Source: Ostrinia nubilalis (lineage: Eukaryota; Arthropoda; Insecta; Lepidoptera; Crambidae). From it: a stretch of DNA of 64,000 nt. Shown here one piece after another: positions 39,001 to 45,000 of the stretch. The stretch covers positions 4,041,001-4,105,000 of the forward strand of contig NC_087117.1 of the NCBI RefSeq assembly GCF_963855985.1, given 5' to 3'. The notes beneath the pieces were generated by a model, which ran no database searches, was not told the DNA's origin, and was given only the letters and a program-made list of their open reading frames with translations. The position numbers and the translations under genes are program-made. Position 1 is the stretch's first letter. The number at the start of each line of letters is the position of its first letter.

Positions 39001-42000
39001 AGCTCGCCCACAGACGCCGAGGACGAATGTAAGCATACGACACACTAATTCGTAATTAGACCCACGAAAAACTTTAAAATGGCGAAATCACTAAAAATAT
39101 TATATTGTTCATTGGTTAGAAGCAGAGTAAATACAAATGAGTAGGTCGTCTTCATAGAAACGCACGAGCGCGGTTTGTATGTGAGCGCGCCAACACGTAT
39201 GCGGCGCGCACGCACACACTGACAAAATTTAGCGTTGATTAGCGGTTGCCCCGAATTTTGTCAGTGTGTGCGTGCTCTACTCATTTGTATTTACTCTGTT
39301 AGAAGCCAGCTTGAATATGCATGTCAAGCATGGATTTTGAAAAAAAAAAACTAAAAAAAGGATCTCAGATTTTTAAACTACAAGCAAGCTTGCTTGATAG
39401 TAAGCTTGAATTATGAGGCTGACTGCAAACATCATCATTTACTTCCATTAAAACTGCGAAGAGATAACATTTAATACGTGAAAGCAGAGTAAATACAAAT
39501 GAGTAGGTCATCTTCATAGAAACGCACCGAGCGCGGTTTGTATTAGACTAAGAGCTAGTGAACGCCAGACCTACGTCGTTTTATAAAAGCTGAAAGTTTG
39601 TCAGCGTGTGCTCCCAATATAGGATATAATGTTGGTGAATTATGAAGTTTGGGTCATGGTGGCTTTGGGAGCTACCCTAAAAAAACTGTCTGGCAAGGAG
39701 TTGGAACTGTCAAAACTGTCTGGCTGTTGGGAAAATACTTCTAATTATTGCCCAAATATTATACATAAAAATCAGATTTAATGGTATAACGTTAGTAGAA
39801 TTACAGTCTATTGAATATACAGAAAAAGCCACCGTAAAAGTTAGACTTACATTATACCATAAAATCTGATTTTTATGTATAATATTTGGGTAATAATTAG
39901 AAGTATTTTCCTCAACAGCCAGACAGTTTTGACAGTTCCAACTCCTTGCCAGACAGTTTTTTTAGGGGAGCTCCCAAAGCCACCATGACCCAAACTTCAT
40001 AATTCACCAACATTATATCCTACATTGGGAGCATACGCTGACAAACTTTCAGCTTTTATAAAATGACGTAAGTCTGGCGTTCACTGACAAAATTCGGCGC
40101 AACTCCCCGTTAATCCACGATAAATTGTGCGTTTCTATAAAGATAACCTACTCATTTGTACTTACTCTGGTGAAAGTCAGTCTGATATAACATGTTTTAT
40201 TTGTTTGTTTCCGCAGTAGCAATAGCGTCGCTACGAGATGCGGTCATGGGCTTTAGAGGCGGCAGCTCGGGCAGCTCCGACGACGAGCCCGAGGCGCGCC
40301 CGAGGAGACGCCGGCCCCGCAGACGAGTGAGTACCTTATGTGTATAGAGATAGGGCTCATAGTCGCGTAGCGAGCCCGAGCCGGTCTCATTTGAGCAGTG
40401 ACAGCTGGCTTCGCAGAAGCGTGAGTATCTTATGTGTATAGAGATAGGGCTCATAGTCGCGTGGCGAGCCCGAGCCGGTCTCGTTTGAGCAGTGACAGCT
40501 GGCTTCGCAGAAGCGTGAGTATCTTATGTGTATAGAGATAGGGCTCATAGTCGCGTGGCACTGACGCTTGACACTCGCCCTTAGAGACGAACGAACGAAG
40601 GCGAGCCGCGCCCGCGTCGCCGTGTGAGTACCTTATGTACATAGTAATAGAGTTCAAAGTCGCGTGGCACTGACGCGCGACACTCGCCTTTATGTACACA
40701 GCAATACAAACGAACGAAGGCGAGCCCGAGCCGCCGCGTGAGTACTTTATGTGCATAGTAATAGAGGTTACATTAGCGTGACGAGCCCGAGCCGGTCTCA
40801 TTTGAGCAGCGACAGTTTTCAAGCCGCCCGCGCGGATGCATGAGTAGCGCCCTTATGTGCATAGACTTAGAGCTCATAGTCGCGTGGCGAGCCCGAGCCG
40901 GTCTCATTAGAGCGGTGACAGCTCTGAAGCTGGCTTCGTAGACGCGTGAGTACCTTATGTACATAGACATAGGGCTCATATTCGCGTGGCACTGACGCGC
41001 GACACTCGCCCTTATGTAGGTAGCAATAGAGACTAGTCATGGGCTTCGGAGGCGGCAGCTCGGGCAGCTCCGACGACGAGCCCGAGGCGCGCCCAAGGAG
41101 ACGCCGGCCCCGCAGACGAGTGAGTATCTTATGTGTATAGTAATAGAGTGCAAAGTCGCGTGGATACATAGTAATTAAGCCAGGACTGTTCTCTCCCCGA
41201 GTAGGCATCGAAAACAAAACACGCGCGGCGTATCCGCCGGCGGGTTAAGTTAAGTTAACCTTATGCACATAGATTTAGAGGTCAAAGTCATGTGGACAGC
41301 GGTCACATTTTAGCGCGTGAAATCTTAGCTGCTGTGCTGAGTACCGAATCTTAGGTGCATAGTAATAGAGCTGACAGTCGCGTGGACAGCGGTCTCATTA
41401 GAGCGCGAGTGACAGCTCTGCAGCTGGCTATGCAGACCCGTGAGTACCGCCCTTATGGACATAGAGATAGGGCTCCCAGTCGCGTGACGAGCAAGAGTAC
41501 CTTATGTGCATAGTAATAGAGGTTACATTAGCGTGGCGAGCCCGAGCCAGTCTCATTTGAGCAGTGACAGCTCTGTAGCAGGCCGCGCAGACGCGTGAGT
41601 TCCTTATGTACATAGACATAGGGCTCATATTCGCGTGGCACTGACGCGCGACACTCGCCCTTATGTAGGTAGCAATAGAGACGCGGTCACGGCAGCTCGG
41701 GCAGCTCCGACGACGAGCCCGAGGCGCGCCCGAGGAGACGCCGCCCCCGCAGACGAGTGAGTATCTTATGTGCATAGTAATAGAGTTCAAAGTCGTGTGG
41801 CATTGATGCGTGACACTCGCCTTTATGTACACAGCAATACAGACGAACGAACGAACGAAGGCGAGCCCGAGCCGCCGCGTGAGTACTTTATGTGCATAGT
41901 AATAGAGGTTACATTAGCGTGGACAGCGGTCTATTTGAGCAGCGACAGTTTTCAAGCCGCCCGCGCGGATGCATGAGTAGCGCCCTTATGTGCATAGACT

Positions 42001-45000
42001 TAGAGCTCATAGTCGCGTGACGAGCCCGAGCCGGTCTCATTTGAGCAGCGACAGTTTTCAAGCCGCCCGCGCGGATGCATGAGTAGCGCCCTTATGTGCA
42101 TAGACTTAGAGTTCATACTCGCGTGGCGAGCCCGAGCCGGTCTCATTTGAGCGGTGACAGCTCTGAAGCTGGCTTCGTAGACGCGTGAGTACCTTATGTA
42201 CATAGACATAGGGCTCATATTCGCGTGGCACTGACGCGCGACACTCGCCCTTATGTGAGTAGCAATAGAGACTAGTCATGGGCCTCGGAGGCGGCAGCTC
42301 GGGCAGCTCCGACGACGAGCCCGAGGCGCGCCCGAGGAGACGCCGCCCCCGCAGACGAGTGAGTATCTTATGTGCATTGTAAAGCCTGGTCCGTGAGCAC
42401 GTAGAATCCCGTCCAATGACCCCAAGCTACCCATCCTTATCGCTCGCGCGTAATTATATTGCTGTCGCGACTGTGCGACGCGCGCCCGCAGTGAGTGTGC
42501 GAGCGCGACAGCAACATAATTACGTGCGAGCGACAAACTTGGGGTCATTGGACGGGATTCTACGTGTTCACGGACCAGGCTTTAATAGAGTTCAAAGTCG
42601 CGTGGACTTAGGTACATAGCAATAGAGGTTACAGTCGCGTGGACAGCGGTCTCATTAGAGCGGTGACAGCTCTGATGTTGGCTGCGCGGACGCGTGAGTA
42701 TCTTATGTGCATAGTAATAGAGTTCATAGTCGCGTGGACTTAGGTACATAGCAATAGAGGCACAGAATAATAATAAGTACTACGTACAGAAGTTTTACTT
42801 CGCGAAGGTATTGAAAAAAATGTATGCTCAATGTCATTAACAATATGGTGTAATTTAGCCTGTCTCAAGAGTCTAGCACCATTTTGTTGACAAACGTCAA
42901 CAAAATGGTGGAGTCCGTTTGCTCGTTTGCCTCCTATCACATAAAAAAAAAAAAGTCAGTGATCGGCACTGCGCCGAAGCTATAGGGCTGACTTCGGTAA
43001 AATGATATGACGTGAGGTGCCAAACTGCGGAAAATGGCGGAGGAAATACATGATTTAGCATGAATTTATTATCATGAATAATATTAACTACTTATTTACC
43101 TCTCAGTGTCTTGAGGCAACTTAAAAAAGTACATTCTGTTTTTATTATTATTTAGGCAGTTATACAGTGTGTCCGGGCATGTAGTGATCAAACTTTAAGG
43201 GCGTAATCTATGGACAATTTTATCGATGAAAATACTTCAAATTTGGGGCCTGACCCATTTCTCGAAAAATTACATCGATTTAAGTTTTTAATTTTTAGTT
43301 TACACCTCTTCTTTAAACAACAAGTGAAAGCGTGGGTAGCTTAACATTAATAGGCACATATTTTATATCATGCGATAGCCAATAAAATTATCTATTAGTA
43401 GAAGAAGAAAGCAGACACAAGTTTCATACATTTTATGGGAGTAAGAATGGATTTAATTAGAAAAATACATTACTTTTTTCACTTCTTTTTCAGTTATTTT
43501 CCAACACAAGAAAAACCAGGTCGTTAAGGTATGTTTTATTTGCATTGTATTTTTAGTATTTGAGCTATTCTACAAAACGAATGTAAATTTATTAGTCTAC
43601 GTCTATTAGTTTTGACGTAATTATTGAACAAAGATACCCCTTCCCAGCGGTGTCTATAGCGCACGCGACATGCGAAAATGCACTGCCTGAAAGAATCACA
43701 CAACCTATTCCGATTACTATGGAAACAGCTGGGAAGGGGTATCTTTGTTCAACAATTACGTCGTAACTAATAGACGTAGACTAATAAATTTACATTCGTT
43801 TTGTAGAATAGCTCAAATACTAAAAATACAATGCAAATAAAACATACCTTAACGACCTGGTTTTTCTTGTGTTGGAAAATAACTGAAAAAGAAGTGAAAA
43901 AAGTAATGTATTTTTCTAATTAAATCCATTCTTACTCCCATAAATGTATGAAACTTGTGTCTGCTTTCTTCTTCTACTAATAGATAATTTTATTGGCTAT
44001 CGCATGATATAAAATATTTGCCTATTAATGTTAAGCTACCCACGCTTTCTCTTGTTTTTTAAAGAAGAGGTGTAAACTAAAAATTAAAAACTTAAATCGA
44101 TGTAATTTTTCGAGAAATGGGTCAAGCCCCAAATTTGAAGTATTTTCATCGATAAAATTGTCCATAGATTACGCCCTTAAAGTTTGATCACTACATGCCC
44201 GGACACACTGTATACTGCACAGTATTTAGTACACCATTTTCTTTATTTTCTTCCATCATACACAAGAATACGCGTGCGTGAGTCAATGTTCGCTCGTATG
44301 TGAGGCCTTGTCGAATAGTATCCTGTAGGTGGGCCATCGTGCGTGTTTTGTTTTCGATGTTAACTCGCGGAGATGAACAGGCCTGATAGAGGTTACAGTC
44401 GCGTGGACAGCGGTCTCATTAGAGCGGTGACAGCTCTGATGTTGGCTGCGCGGACGCGTGAGTTCCTTATGTGTATAGTAATAGAGTTCAAAGTCGCGTG
44501 GACTTAGGTACATAGCAATAGAAGTTACAGTCGCGTGGACACCGGTCTCATTAGAGCGGTGACAGCTCTGATGTTGGCTGCGCGGACGCGTGAGTATCTT
44601 ATGTGTATAGTAATAGAGTTCAAAGTCGCGTGGCATTGATGCGTGACACTCGCTCTTAAAGACGAACGAACGAAGGCGAGCCCGAGCCGCCGCGTGAGTA
44701 CCTTATGTACATAGAGGTAGGGCTCACAGTCGCGTGGATACATAGTAATTAAGCCAGGTCTGTTTTCTCTCCGAGTAGGCATCGAAAACAAAACACGCGC
44801 GGCGCACCCGCCGGCGGGTTTCACGAGCGAGTAAGTGACGGACGCGCGCGTATTCTTCACCCATTGTAATTCGCTATGGAAAGAAATAATACACGTGTGG
44901 TGCGCTAGATGGCGACACAGTAGCTTCTTGTAGCAGTCAGCCCTATCGCATCGGCACTGTGCCGATCACTGACGTATGTAAACGAAACGGTGCTGGACTC

